21,452 nucleotides of DNA from Thiotrichales bacterium HSG1 (GTDB lineage: Bacteria; Pseudomonadota; Gammaproteobacteria; Beggiatoales; Beggiatoaceae): positions 1-21,452 of the forward strand of contig JAUCGN010000006.1 in assembly GCA_030378125.1 (NCBI GenBank), in the 5' to 3' direction. Below, piece by piece: positions 8,642 to 17,349 of this stretch. The notes beneath the pieces are model-generated. The model worked only from the letters and a program-made list of their open reading frames with translations. It had not been told where the DNA came from and made no database searches. The first letter of the stretch is position 1; every line of letters starts with the position of its first letter. The position numbers and the translations under genes were made by a program.

Positions 8642-9286
8642 ATGTTAAAACAGCTTTCATTAGTTATTGTGACAGCTTTTATGCTGTCTTGTACCAATAT
8701 GCCTAATTCTGCGGGTGATTTGGCTCAAAATGAAGCTTTACAAGGTGGGTTATTAGGTGGTTTGCTTTGTGGTGGGGCAGCTAAATTAGCTGGTTTAAAT
8801 CGGGAACAAATTGTAATAGCCACAGCTGGTTGTGCTGGTATAGGTGCTATTGTGGGAAAACAATTGCGAGATAGGCGTGAAAAATATGCTTCTGATGAGG
8901 AATTCTTTATTGGTGAAATAAAAGCGGCTCAATTATTTAATTCTGAACAAGCTGTTTATAAGGAACGGTTGATAACAGAAGTGAATGATTTAAGAATTGA
9001 AAATCAGGAATTTCTAAGATCACAACAGGCAGGTAAATCTTTTAGGACAAGGTTAGCTAGACATAAGGAGACAATCAATGATAAGCAGCAACAAGCTAAA
9101 ACTGAAATTAGTAAGATGCAAGAAGAGCTTAAATTTCAAGAGGCATTGTACACTAAGCTAAAAAATGCTAACAGTCCTTCACGTTTAGCTAATTTGCAAA
9201 ATGAAGTTGGTAAATTAAGAGATATAATAGCTGAAGTGGAAGAGCTACAGTTACAATTAGCTGATTTGAATGATAAGTTAATTTAA
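8642..9286 (+). CDS. Putative lipoprotein with glycine-zipper segment and coiled coil
   Basis: This 214-residue protein has an N-terminal lipoprotein signal (FMLSC, acylated Cys17). Residues 33-72 are Gly/Ala-rich and zipper-like (LQGGLLGGLLCGGAAKLAG, then ATAGCAGIGAIVGK), reminiscent of glycine-zipper segments in outer-membrane lipoproteins. The rest is a long charged coiled coil (about 95-214) rich in Glu, Lys and Gln. A plausible ribosome site (GAGG at 8628-8631) precedes the ATG. It is a single transcription unit, convergent with hemW. I recognise no functional family beyond this architecture; an envelope-spanning or peptidoglycan-associated structural role is only a guess. Confidence 0.75.
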   Translation: MLKQLSLVIVTAFMLSCTNMPNSAGDLAQNEALQGGLLGGLLCGGAAKLAGLNREQIVIATAGCAGIGAIVGKQLRDRREKYASDEEFFIGEIKAAQLFNSEQAVYKERLITEVNDLRIENQEFLRSQQAGKSFRTRLARHKETINDKQQQAKTEISKMQEELKFQEALYTKLKNANSPSRLANLQNEVGKLRDIIAEVEELQLQLADLNDKLI

Positions 9287-9340
9287 TTACTGACGTTACG
9301 CAGAGAGCATTTTAATTAATTTGCATTTCATACTTCTATA

Positions 9341-9427
9341 GGTTTCACCTATGGCTATTCATGTTTCACCCCGTTGGGGTTGTTTAAATCCTGAAAGGAT
9401 TGAATATGAATAGTCACCGATGAAATC
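9341..9427. repeat. REP-like cloverleaf palindromic repeat
   Basis: The outer arms GGTTTCACC...GGCTATTCAT (9341-9362) and ATGAATAGTCACCGATGAAATC (9406-9427) pair imperfectly with several G-U pairs. Inside are two perfect small hairpins, ACCCC-GTT-GGGGT (9368-9380) and AATCCT-GAA-AGGATT (9387-9401). The motif order resembles dispersed palindromic elements of many environmental bacteria thought to be moved by RAYT/Y1 transposases. It sits between the convergent lipoprotein and hemW genes and could also slow transcription from both sides. Confidence 0.7.
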
Positions 9428-9500
9428 AGTTAATTATAACGAATACGAATGATAGAATGTTCCCAATCTGTGGGTTGAGAATATAAAAATATTAATTGAC

Positions 9501-10622
9501 TTATGCTTCCATGAATAATTCCAGTACATTGTTTAAAAAGCACATCCCAGTCTCAGTAGTGTAGATATGTTGTTGTCTTTTTTGTAACCAACCTTTGGTT
9601 AATGCCTGTTGTATTGGTTTTTTTATATGATTTATATTTAAACCAGTGTTATTGGCAAATTCCGTTTCAGTAAAACCTTCTAATAAACGCAAAGCATTCA
9701 TCATAAATTCTAATATTATATCGGTATCGGTGAGTATATTTGTTTCAGTTGCTGAGGTTGATTTCAAGTAGGCAACCGGATGATTTGGTTTGGAAAAACG
9801 AGTAATTGTAGTATTATTGGTAATTTTACTGTGAGCACCAGCCCCTATTCCCAAATAGTCTCCAAATTTCCAATAGTTAACATTATGTTGACATTGATAA
9901 CCTGATTTAGCATATGCAGAAACTTCATACTGTACATATCCTTGAGTAGCTAGGTATTTTTGACCAGCAGTTTGGATTTGCCACAATAAATCGTCATCGG
10001 GTAAATTTTTTGGTACTTTATGATGAAAATAAGTATTGGGTTCAATGGTTAACTGATACCATGATATGTGAGTTGGTTGACAACTAACGGTAGTTTGTAA
10101 GTCCTGTAAGGCATCTGTAACTGTTTGATTTGGTAAGCCAAACATTAAATCTAAATTTATGTTATTAAAACCAATTTGTTGAGCAGTTTTTATCGCTTGA
10201 ATTGCTTCTGTCCGATCATGAATACGACCTAAAGTTTGGAGGTATTTATCGTTAAAACTTTGGATTCCTAATGATAAACGGTTGACTCCAGCTGTACCAA
10301 ATCCAGCTAGTTTATCTGCTACACCCGGATTAACTTCCATAGTTATTTCAGCATTTTCTTTAACCAGAAATTTGGTTTTAATTGCTGACAACAGCTCAGA
10401 AATTGCTGTAACAGATAATACGCTGGGAGTTCCGCCACCAATAAAAATGCTGTTTATGGTTCTATCTTTAGGTAAATTTTGTTTTAAATCAAGTAGTAAC
10501 GCCTGTATATATTCTGTTTCTGGTATAACCTTTGTTATTTGGTGCGAATTGAAATCACAATAGGGACATTTACGAATACACCAAGGAATATGTATGTAAA
10601 GGCTTAACGGGATAGGTGTCAA
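9501..10622 (-). CDS. hemW: Heme chaperone / radical SAM protein HemW
   Basis: This radical SAM protein has the HemW cluster motif CIRKCPYC (Cys15, Cys19, Cys22 from the chosen start), the IFIGGGTPS motif, [12 protein letters not shown], and the C-terminal HemW block [22 protein letters not shown]. HemW inserts or delivers heme and was formerly annotated as oxygen-independent coproporphyrinogen oxidase; the HemW-type [10 protein letters not shown] opening and the length of about 373 residues fit HemW rather than HemN. The start chosen is TTG at 10622, overlapping the tyrS stop as TTGA and giving the usual N-terminus just before LSLYIHIPW. An ATG at 10670, with AAAGG upstream, would add 16 residues inside tyrS and cannot be excluded. 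It is co-directional and overlapping with tyrS. Confidence 0.93.
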   Translation of the reverse strand: MTPIPLSLYIHIPWCIRKCPYCDFNSHQITKVIPETEYIQALLLDLKQNLPKDRTINSIFIGGGTPSVLSVTAISELLSAIKTKFLVKENAEITMEVNPGVADKLAGFGTAGVNRLSLGIQSFNDKYLQTLGRIHDRTEAIQAIKTAQQIGFNNINLDLMFGLPNQTVTDALQDLQTTVSCQPTHISWYQLTIEPNTYFHHKVPKNLPDDDLLWQIQTAGQKYLATQGYVQYEVSAYAKSGYQCQHNVNYWKFGDYLGIGAGAHSKITNNTTITRFSKPNHPVAYLKSTSATETNILTDTDIILEFMMNALRLLEGFTETEFANNTGLNINHIKKPIQQALTKGWLQKRQQHIYTTETGMCFLNNVLELFMEA

Positions 10623-11803
10623 ATCAATCGAACTCGTGCAAACTTTCGTTTTCCGACCTGATAGACACATTCTGAACCTTTAGTAATTTTCAAACTTCGA
10701 TCACTAACTTTTTCACCATCAATTTTAACCGCACCTTGTTTTAGCATTCGGTTTGCATCTGATGTACTGCTAGTTAAACCAGCATTTTTCAATAAGTTAG
10801 CTATCGGCAATTCAACGGCGACTAACTCTACCAGTGGTATATCTGTCGGTATTTCTTTGCGTTTAAAACGAGCTATAAAGTCCTCATATGCTTGCACTGC
10901 TGCCGTCTTATTGTGAAATCTTTCAATAATTTCTTGGGCAAACTCAACTTTAACGTCTCTTGGGTTTTTTCCATCTTCAACTGATTGTTTTAACTTCTCA
11001 ATTTCTGTTACAGTCTTAAAACTTAACAGTTCAATGTATCTCCACATCAAATCATCAGAGACTGACATCAACTTGCCAAACATATCATTCGCTGGTTCAT
11101 CAATTCCAATATAATTATCCAAAGATTTAGACATTTTTTGTACACCATCCAAACCTTCTAAAATTGGCATTGTTAGTACCACTTGTGGAGTTTGACCATA
11201 ATGTTTTTGCAACTCTCGTCCAACCAACAAATTAAATTTTTGGTCTGTACCACCCAACTCAATATCAGCTTTTAATTCTACTGAATCATAGCCTTGAATC
11301 AATGGATATAAAAACTCATGAATAGCGATTGGTTGACCATTTTTATAACGCTTGTCAAAATCATCTCGTTCTAACATTCGAGCTACAGTATGTTTAGCTG
11401 CCAATTTAATCAAATCACTGACAGCCATTTTTTCCATCCATTCAGAATTAAAACAAACTTGAGTTACTTCTGGATCAAGGATTTTATAAATCTGCTCTTG
11501 ATAAGTCTTAGCATTTTGTAAAACTTGTTCACGAGTTAAAGGTTTACGAGTTATATTTTTACCAGTTGGATCACCTATCATACCGGTGAAATCACCGATC
11601 AAAAATAAAATTGTATGACCTAATTGCTGGAATTGGCGTAATTTATTTAATAATACTGTATGACCTAAATGTAAATCCGGAGCAGTTGGGTCAAAACCAG
11701 CTTTTATGCGCAATGGTTTATTAAGTGCTAACTTGGTTTGTAATTCTGTTTCAGTTAATACTTCATGAATGCCATGTTTAATTTGAATTAAATGTTCTTT
11801 CAT
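10619..11803 (-). CDS. tyrS: Tyrosyl-tRNA synthetase
   Basis: This 394-residue class I synthetase charges tRNA-Tyr. The HIGH-equivalent motif HLGH is at residues 45-48 and KMSKS at 223-227. Between them are [14 protein letters not shown] and the tyrosine-site region [19 protein letters not shown]. The C-terminus (about 330-394) is an S4 RNA-binding domain ([17 protein letters not shown]). Length and motif spacing fit the TyrZ-like group that lacks the long E. coli-type insert. Translation probably couples to hemW through overlapping ends. No strong ribosome site is visible before the ATG at 11803. Confidence 0.97.
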   Translation of the reverse strand: MKEHLIQIKHGIHEVLTETELQTKLALNKPLRIKAGFDPTAPDLHLGHTVLLNKLRQFQQLGHTILFLIGDFTGMIGDPTGKNITRKPLTREQVLQNAKTYQEQIYKILDPEVTQVCFNSEWMEKMAVSDLIKLAAKHTVARMLERDDFDKRYKNGQPIAIHEFLYPLIQGYDSVELKADIELGGTDQKFNLLVGRELQKHYGQTPQVVLTMPILEGLDGVQKMSKSLDNYIGIDEPANDMFGKLMSVSDDLMWRYIELLSFKTVTEIEKLKQSVEDGKNPRDVKVEFAQEIIERFHNKTAAVQAYEDFIARFKRKEIPTDIPLVELVAVELPIANLLKNAGLTSSTSDANRMLKQGAVKIDGEKVSDRSLKITKGSECVYQVGKRKFARVRLI

Positions 11804-11890
11804 AAATGTGGATAGTTTGTTAAAAAAGTTAGTTCATACATAAATCCATCCTAATATATTTGACACGGAAATAAATTTAACTTTAGGTAG

Positions 11891-11933
11891 GTCGGGTTAG
11901 ATTATTGAGCAAGGTGAAATAACGTAACCCGAC
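11891..11933. repeat. GTCGGGTTA inverted-repeat element, copy 1
   Basis: The perfect 9-bp arms GTCGGGTTA (11891-11899) and TAACCCGAC (11925-11933) flank a 25-base AT-rich loop. The right half (TGAAATAACGTAACCCGACAT) is identical to that of a second copy at 17469-17511, so this is a dispersed repeat rather than a chance hairpin. It lies in the 262-base gap between the DUF2065 gene and tyrS and may end the hfq-hfl transcript. The rest of the gap shows no gene. Confidence 0.7.
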
Positions 11934-12065
11934 ATCTATATAAAATGGGTTTAAAAAGGTTTAAGTTATTCCCGTGTACAATATAAATATATAATACTTG
12001 GATAGATAAAATTTATAGCCAACAAATATTAGAAGACATGAAATTATGAAAAAACAATTATCAGA

Positions 12066-12251
12066 TCAATGCACCAAATACAACAACGCAACTCCAATTA
12101 TCATACTTAAAAAACCGGTGGTACGCAAAGTTTTGTCTTCCATCTCACTGATAGATTTCAAAGTTTTACGCCACCCGGTTGGATTTAAAAAAGGTAACAT
12201 GCCTTCAATTATAAAAATTAAAGAAATAGCAATCCCAAGTTCTTCCCACAT
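12066..12251 (-). CDS. DUF2065 (YjeT-like) small membrane protein
   Basis: This 61-residue protein has two hydrophobic segments (about residues 5-23 and 45-60). The EGMLPFLNPTGWRK stretch and the later LRTTGFLSMIIGVALLY fit DUF2065, the family of E. coli YjeT. It begins four bases after the hflC stop, the same position YjeT occupies in E. coli. The role is unknown; conserved position behind hflC suggests a link to the HflKC-FtsH membrane complex or just operon inertia. The overlapping plus-strand frame here is an antisense shadow. Confidence 0.85.
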   Translation of the reverse strand: MWEELGIAISLIFIIEGMLPFLNPTGWRKTLKSISEMEDKTLRTTGFLSMIIGVALLYLVH

Positions 12252-12255
12252 AGAT

Positions 12256-13269
12256 TTAATCTAGTTCACCATTAGTTGGTACAACCTCAGGTACAACCAC
12301 GTCTTTTGGTAAAGAATTATTGGTTTCAACATTTTTTATTTCAACTGGAACTTTTGATGTTGTTGATGTAGAACCCGGTTCTGTCATGGAAATAGGGTAG
12401 AATGACTTTTTTCCATTTAAATCTTTAAAATAATTAAAGAAATCAGATTCAGGTTGAATAATCAATACATCATTACGATTATTAAAAGCTGTTTTGTAAG
12501 CATTTAAACTACGGTATAAAGTGTAAAACTCTTGATTCTGATTATATGCTTTAGCGTAGGTATCAGCAGAAATAGCTTCACCTTCACCACGAATTTGCTC
12601 AGAATCACGTTCTGCTTTAGAAAAAACCTCTATCCGTTCTCGATCAGCATTAGCCCTAATCCGTACCGCATCAGCTTCACCTTGAGAACGCCATTTTTTA
12701 GCGACCCGTTCCCGTTCAGCTTCCATACGGCGATACACTGAATTACTAACTTCTGCTGGTAATTCAATCCTTTTTATCCTTACATCAATAATATCAATTC
12801 CTAATAATTTAGGAACGTTAACGTTGGCTTCTTTGGTAATAATACCCATGATTTCTACTCTATCACCAGATACCACTTCTTTAATGGTACGTTTACCAAA
12901 TTCACTCCTTAAACCGTCAGCAATAATTTCCCCTAACCGATCTCTGGCTCGTTGTTGATTACCACTAACTGCCTTATAATAGGTAATAACATTAGTAATA
13001 CGCCATTTAATAAAGGAATCAACAATCAAGTTCTTTTTCTCTACAGTCAAAAATTGCTGTGGAGGAGAGTCAAGAGTTTGAATCCGCTTATCAAAAGTCA
13101 TGACATTATGAATCGGACTTTTAAAATGTAGTCCTGGTCCGAAATCATCCCCAACTATTTTCTTAAACCGCAACATTAAAGCTAACTCAGTCTCTTGCAC
13201 TGTAAACATGGATAAAGAACCAACCATCACGATAATTGGCAATAGAACAAAAGTAATTGTTTTATACAT
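12256..13269 (-). CDS. hflC: HflC, SPFH-domain modulator of FtsH protease
   Basis: This 337-residue protein has one N-terminal membrane anchor (about residues 4-20), then an SPFH/band-7 domain starting at VQETELALMLRFKKIV and a coiled coil rich in Glu/Arg/Ala (about 180-240). HflC with HflK forms a large periplasm-facing cage around the FtsH protease and limits its action on membrane substrates. The start overlaps the hflK stop by one base (TAATG), with GAGGAAG upstream inside hflK, which supports coupled translation at equal amounts. The C-terminal tail after about residue 285 is Pro/Thr/Val-rich and low in complexity. Confidence 0.96.
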   Translation of the reverse strand: MYKTITFVLLPIIVMVGSLSMFTVQETELALMLRFKKIVGDDFGPGLHFKSPIHNVMTFDKRIQTLDSPPQQFLTVEKKNLIVDSFIKWRITNVITYYKAVSGNQQRARDRLGEIIADGLRSEFGKRTIKEVVSGDRVEIMGIITKEANVNVPKLLGIDIIDVRIKRIELPAEVSNSVYRRMEAERERVAKKWRSQGEADAVRIRANADRERIEVFSKAERDSEQIRGEGEAISADTYAKAYNQNQEFYTLYRSLNAYKTAFNNRNDVLIIQPESDFFNYFKDLNGKKSFYPISMTEPGSTSTTSKVPVEIKNVETNNSLPKDVVVPEVVPTNGELD

Positions 13270-14393
13270 TAGCGGCTTCCTCTATCACGAGCATTATCAC
13301 TCCGAACTCTATTTCTAGTCGGTTGATTTTTAGCTGATTGTTGTGAATCTGGTAGCAATGGAACTGCTGCTCCACCATTAATCCGATTACCTATCAATTT
13401 ATCTAACGGTAACACCATTAAATTATTACCACTATTCACATCCAACATAACTTTACTAGTTTTGGATAATACAGATTCCATAGTTTCAAGGTACAAACGT
13501 TGTCTAGTAATTTCTGGTGCTTTTTCATATTCAGTCAAAACACTTAAAAAGCGCTTAGTTTCACCTTCAGAACGTGCAACAACTTGAGCTTTGTAAGCCT
13601 GAGCTTCTTGGCGTAATTTATCCGCAGCACCTTTCACTTTTTCTATTACTTCATTAGCGTAAGCCTGAGCTTTATTTTTACTGCGTTCTTGATCTTCCCG
13701 TGCTTTAATAACATCTTCAAAAGCACCTTGTACTTCAGCTGGTGGTTGTGCATTCTGCATATTGACGTTAATGACAGTCAAACCAGTTTCGTAGCGGTCA
13801 ACAATTTCCTGAATAAGCAGTTTAGTATCAGCAGCTACTCTAGTCCGTTCACTTGTTAAAACAGCATCCATTTTACTAGTACCAACTATTTCTCGTAAAG
13901 AACTTTCCGTAGCTTGTAGTAGAGTATCATCTGGGTCAATCACGTTAAATAAGTAATCTTTTGCACTAACGACACGATATTGGACAATTACTTCAATTTC
14001 AACGATATTTTCATCTTTCGTTAACATTAAGGCTTTGTGGGTAACTGGTCGTACCTCTTGGATATTAACTGGTTGAACTTGTTCAATAGGATAAGGTATG
14101 TGCCAATTCAAACCCTGTTGAGTGGTTTCATGATATTGGCCAAATCTAGTTACTACCCCAACTTCCGCTGGCTGAATTGTATAAATACCAAACATACTCC
14201 AGACTAATATAGCCAAAACTAGTATTATTCCTAAAGACGGACCACCAGAACCTCCTCCAGTACCATTATTTTTACCACCGCCACCAAATATACTTCCAAG
14301 CTTATCTTGGATTTTTTGGATAAGTTCATCCAAATCTGGTGGCCCTTGTTTTTTACCCCAAGGGTTATTATCACCTGGTTCATTCCAAGCCAT
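13269..14393 (-). CDS. hflK: HflK, SPFH-domain modulator of FtsH protease
   Basis: This 374-residue partner of HflC opens with the HflK-type MAWNEPGDNNPWGKK, followed by a Gly-rich linker (about residues 38-52), a membrane helix (about 53-72), and the SPFH domain from YTIQPAEVGVVTRFGQY. A coiled coil spans about 230-290. The ribosome site GAGGAGT lies five bases before the ATG. Together with HflC it sequesters FtsH in the inner membrane. The N-terminal cytosolic part and Gly-rich linker are usual for the family, and the C-terminal tail is Arg/Asn/Ser-rich. Confidence 0.96.
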   Translation of the reverse strand: MAWNEPGDNNPWGKKQGPPDLDELIQKIQDKLGSIFGGGGKNNGTGGGSGGPSLGIILVLAILVWSMFGIYTIQPAEVGVVTRFGQYHETTQQGLNWHIPYPIEQVQPVNIQEVRPVTHKALMLTKDENIVEIEVIVQYRVVSAKDYLFNVIDPDDTLLQATESSLREIVGTSKMDAVLTSERTRVAADTKLLIQEIVDRYETGLTVINVNMQNAQPPAEVQGAFEDVIKAREDQERSKNKAQAYANEVIEKVKGAADKLRQEAQAYKAQVVARSEGETKRFLSVLTEYEKAPEITRQRLYLETMESVLSKTSKVMLDVNSGNNLMVLPLDKLIGNRINGGAAVPLLPDSQQSAKNQPTRNRVRSDNARDRGSR

Positions 14394-14471
14394 AGTTACT
14401 CCTCATAATATTAAATTTATTTGTAAACTTCCCATGTCTTTGATAGATATGGAAAACTTAATTAGTCTTTA

Positions 14472-15743
14472 CTATTTAACCAATTGTAACCGCAAATCTG
14501 CTTTAGTTAAACAATTAAAAGATTGTGTTGCCATCTGGATTTCCAACAGGCTGTCACCATTATCTGCATATAGCTCTTGCAAGACAACCGCATTTTTAAA
14601 CAAAGTTGCTCTTAAATCTCCAGCATTCACTGGTACGCGTACCTGACAATGAGTAGTACCTGAACTTAATTGTTTTGCTAATAGTTCATACAGGTTTTCA
14701 ATTCCTTCACCATTCAATGCGGATAGCCATACTGTCGTTCGGTCTTTAACCTGATAACAACGACTTGAGCAATCAGGTAAACAGTCAATTTTATTATAAA
14801 CTAAAATTTGAGGCACATCGGTAACACCAATATCAGTTAAAACTTTGTTTACCTGCTCAATTCGTAATTGACGTTCTGGATCACTCGCATCAACAACATG
14901 TAGCAATAAGTCAGCTTGTCTGGTTTCCTCCAAAGTAGCTCGAAATGCAGCAATCAGGTCATGCGGTAAATTTTGTACAAAACCAACTGTATCAGCTAAA
15001 ATTAAGCGTATTTTATTAGGTAAAACAAGTCGTCTTAGTTTAGAATCTAAAGTGGCAAATAACTGATCTGCTACCAAAACATCTGCTTGTGTTAGATAAT
15101 TGAATAGAGTCGATTTACCTGTATTGGTATAACCCACTAATGATACAATTGGTAGTTGAGCCTGTTGGCGAGCTTTCCTACTTAATTTACGTTGTTGACT
15201 AACTTTAGACAAACGTTTATTAATGGATTTAATACGATTTCCGATTAACCTCCGATCTGTCTCTAATTGAGTTTCTCCCGGACCTCGTAAACCAATACCA
15301 CCTTTTTGCCTTTCTAAATGTGTCCAACCTTTAATTAGACGAGTACTTAAATGTTTCAATTGAGCCAATTCAACTTGTAATTTACCTTCAAAAGAAGAAG
15401 CCCTTTGAGCAAAAATATCTAAAATAACCCCAGTTCGATCTAATACACGACACTGTAATACATTTTCCAAATTACGTTCTTGACCGGGAGTCAACACATG
15501 GTTAAATAACACCACATCAGCTTTATAAGCTAACACTAATTCACTGAGTTCTTGTAACTTACCACTGCCAATAAAGGAACGTGGTTCTGGTTTGTTACGA
15601 GTTGTGGTTAATTTGAACACCACAGTTACTCCGGCTGAACCGGCTAATTCAGTGAATTCTTCTGACGAATTTTGCTCAGAGGAATAAACTAAATTAACAG
15701 ATACTAAAATAGCACGTTCACCACCATGTGGTCTTTCGAACAT
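14472..15743 (-). CDS. hflX: GTPase HflX
   Basis: This 423-residue ribosome-associated GTPase splits stalled or stressed 70S ribosomes. The N-terminal HflX domain contains PEPRSFIGSGKLQEL and the glycine-rich linker GGIGLRGPGETQLETDRR (residues 148-165). The G domain has G1 GYTNTGKST (204-212; Thr in place of the commoner Ala), G3 DTVGF (251-255), G4 NKID and G5 SALNG. The C-terminal domain of about 60 residues is present. It starts 16 bases after hfq and ends in TAG, 78 bases before hflK. No strong ribosome site is visible, so translation may depend on coupling with hfq. Confidence 0.96.
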   Translation of the reverse strand: MFERPHGGERAILVSVNLVYSSEQNSSEEFTELAGSAGVTVVFKLTTTRNKPEPRSFIGSGKLQELSELVLAYKADVVLFNHVLTPGQERNLENVLQCRVLDRTGVILDIFAQRASSFEGKLQVELAQLKHLSTRLIKGWTHLERQKGGIGLRGPGETQLETDRRLIGNRIKSINKRLSKVSQQRKLSRKARQQAQLPIVSLVGYTNTGKSTLFNYLTQADVLVADQLFATLDSKLRRLVLPNKIRLILADTVGFVQNLPHDLIAAFRATLEETRQADLLLHVVDASDPERQLRIEQVNKVLTDIGVTDVPQILVYNKIDCLPDCSSRCYQVKDRTTVWLSALNGEGIENLYELLAKQLSSGTTHCQVRVPVNAGDLRATLFKNAVVLQELYADNGDSLLEIQMATQSFNCLTKADLRLQLVK

Positions 15744-15759
15744 AGTTATTGATTATGAA

Positions 15760-16005
15760 TCATTTATTATCATCCGATTCAGTATCGTAAGGAACTTTTA
15801 CTTGACGAACTGGTACGATAGTTGATATGGCATGTTTATATACCATTTGATTCACTGAATTTTTCAGCAGCAATACGAACTGATCAAAAGATTCAACATA
15901 CCCTTGCAATTTAATACCATTGACCAGATAAATCGAAACCGCAATATGTTCTTTGCGTAAAATATTTAAAAAAGGGTCTTGTATAGACTGCCCCTTACCA
16001 CTCAT
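15760..16005 (-). CDS. hfq: RNA chaperone Hfq
   Basis: This 81-residue protein has both Sm motifs: [33 protein letters not shown] and the Sm2 signature [12 protein letters not shown]. Hfq forms a hexamer that pairs small RNAs with mRNAs. The tail after residue 67 is short and acidic (YDTESDDNK). GGAG lies eight bases before the ATG. It heads the hfl genes, as in other gammaproteobacteria, but miaA, its usual upstream neighbour, is missing here; instead a lysozyme-like gene ends 44 bases upstream. Confidence 0.97.
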   Translation of the reverse strand: MSGKGQSIQDPFLNILRKEHIAVSIYLVNGIKLQGYVESFDQFVLLLKNSVNQMVYKHAISTIVPVRQVKVPYDTESDDNK

Positions 16006-16049
16006 AGGTTATTCTCCATAGTTATTAAGTCATTTGAATTAATTAAAAA

Positions 16050-16775
16050 CTAATCCCAACCATGTAGTTGAAACCAACCACTACGGTCAAGTACATCCTT
16101 GGAATAATCATGGCCAGTAGTTCTAGCATCAACATTATCACCAGCCTTGATAGAACGCAAAGTTGCTGTTGCACCACCATTGTAAGCAGCAATCATTGCT
16201 CGTAATTTTTGTTTTTCGCTTAGGCCACTAGCCCTTTTAGAAAAAAATTTTCTAGCCCTGTCCAATACAACACAAGCGTAGATAATATTTTCTCTTGGAT
16301 CATGCCAATCACCGGTGCGAGCGAATTCATGCCAATCATAATCTATTTGCATCAAACCTCGTCCATAACCACCACCATCTGGTGGTTCAACTCCTCTACG
16401 TTTACCTCTTGGCCGTCGTCTAGCAAAATCTCCTCTGCCACCAGGTCCTCTTGGTTTTAAAGCCATACCCCAATGTGATTCACGCGAACCCATACCACAT
16501 ATCAATGATGGTTTAACTCTATAACGCCTAGAAACATCATTAATAATGCTTCGGTACTTACGAGCTTCGCGTAGCTGTGATAACATGACCCGGTTATTCC
16601 GGCTAAATGTTGTTTTAAAGCTACCACCAATCGGTTTTTCGACCGGTTTATTGACTGGCTCCTTAGGTTTAGTTGGCCGAATGGGAACAGGAGTTGGTTG
16701 CACTACTTCTCTTGGTTTACCAAATATTCTAAAAAACCAAGAATAACGGGAACTATCTTGACCTGGTCTATCCAT
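16050..16775 (-). CDS. Goose-type lysozyme / lytic transglycosylase-like (GH23-type) protein
   Basis: This 241-residue protein has a lysozyme fold in its second half. ICGMGSRESHWG holds the likely catalytic glutamate (Glu99), GRGLMQIDYDWHEF (139-151) the substrate-groove motif, and AAYNGG (196-201) the tyrosine-containing motif shared by SLT and g-type lysozymes. The predicted reaction is cleavage of the MurNAc-GlcNAc bond of peptidoglycan. Between catalytic Glu and GLMQ lies an unusual Gly/Arg-rich insertion (about 109-130). Residues 20-50 are Pro/Lys-rich. No signal peptide or membrane helix is seen, so export, phage-like release or cytosolic storage are all possible. GGGG lies about nine bases before the ATG. 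It follows the MORN gene after 19 bases and precedes hfq. Confidence 0.75.
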   Translation of the reverse strand: MDRPGQDSSRYSWFFRIFGKPREVVQPTPVPIRPTKPKEPVNKPVEKPIGGSFKTTFSRNNRVMLSQLREARKYRSIINDVSRRYRVKPSLICGMGSRESHWGMALKPRGPGGRGDFARRRPRGKRRGVEPPDGGGYGRGLMQIDYDWHEFARTGDWHDPRENIIYACVVLDRARKFFSKRASGLSEKQKLRAMIAAYNGGATATLRSIKAGDNVDARTTGHDYSKDVLDRSGWFQLHGWD

Positions 16776-16794
16776 AAATTAAAACCCCAGTTGG

Positions 16795-17349
16795 TTAATT
16801 GTTAGTCCATTTACTAGCTTTTTCAGTGCCATCTTCAAACTTCATGATACCACGTCCATTAGCCTTACCATTTTCAAACTGACCAATATAACGATCTCCA
16901 TTATACCAAACATAAGTTCCAGTGCCATTTAGCATTCCATTGAAAAAACCACCTTCATAGACATCTATTCCGATTGCCTTACCACGACCATGAGCTTTAC
17001 CTCCTTTGCAGTTTCCATTATATTTACCACGTAAACGAGGATCGGCAACATAACAACCGGCATGAGGTATTTGTGCCACACCACTTATGAATTGGCCGGC
17101 AAAACTGGCTTCATCACCCCAAACATAAACTCCTTGTCCGTGAGCGTATCCGTTAATAAATTCTCCTTCATATTTATTTTTACCAATCGCATTACCCTTG
17201 CCATAAGCCTTGTTATTTTGGCAATCACCACTGTAATAACCACGCAAATCTACATCTGCTACATAACAATTTTTATGTGGCGGCCTTGTTTGGCAACCTG
17301 CTATCGCTATCAGCATTCCTAACAAATATATTTTATTCAAAAGTGACAT
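16795..17349 (-). CDS. MORN-repeat lipoprotein with internal duplication
   Basis: This 184-residue protein has a lipoprotein signal (AIAGC, acylated Cys19) and several MORN motifs, for example YEGEFINGYAHGQG, YEGGFFNGMLNGTG and YIGQFENGKANGRG. The body is a tandem duplication with a 71-residue offset: CYVADVDLRGYYSGDC (28-43) recurs as CYVADPRLRGKYNGNC (99-114), so two cysteine pairs are preserved at equal spacing. MORN repeats form elongated beta-hairpin stacks that bind lipids or proteins. An envelope scaffold role is inferred. AGGA seven bases before the ATG supports the start. It is first in the run leading to the lysozyme-like gene and hfq. Confidence 0.82.
   Translation of the reverse strand: MSLLNKIYLLGMLIAIAGCQTRPPHKNCYVADVDLRGYYSGDCQNNKAYGKGNAIGKNKYEGEFINGYAHGQGVYVWGDEASFAGQFISGVAQIPHAGCYVADPRLRGKYNGNCKGGKAHGRGKAIGIDVYEGGFFNGMLNGTGTYVWYNGDRYIGQFENGKANGRGIMKFEDGTEKASKWTNN

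Noticed and set aside
9341..9427. CRISPR array or tRNA from the hairpin-rich stretch
   Set aside because: There is no spaced direct repeat, and no tRNA arms (no GTTCRA T-loop, no CCA-type acceptor) can be built; a REP-like palindrome explains it better.
12046..12264. Plus-strand open frame of 72 codons
   Set aside because: It lies opposite the DUF2065 gene, which has a recognised family, operon position and membrane segments.
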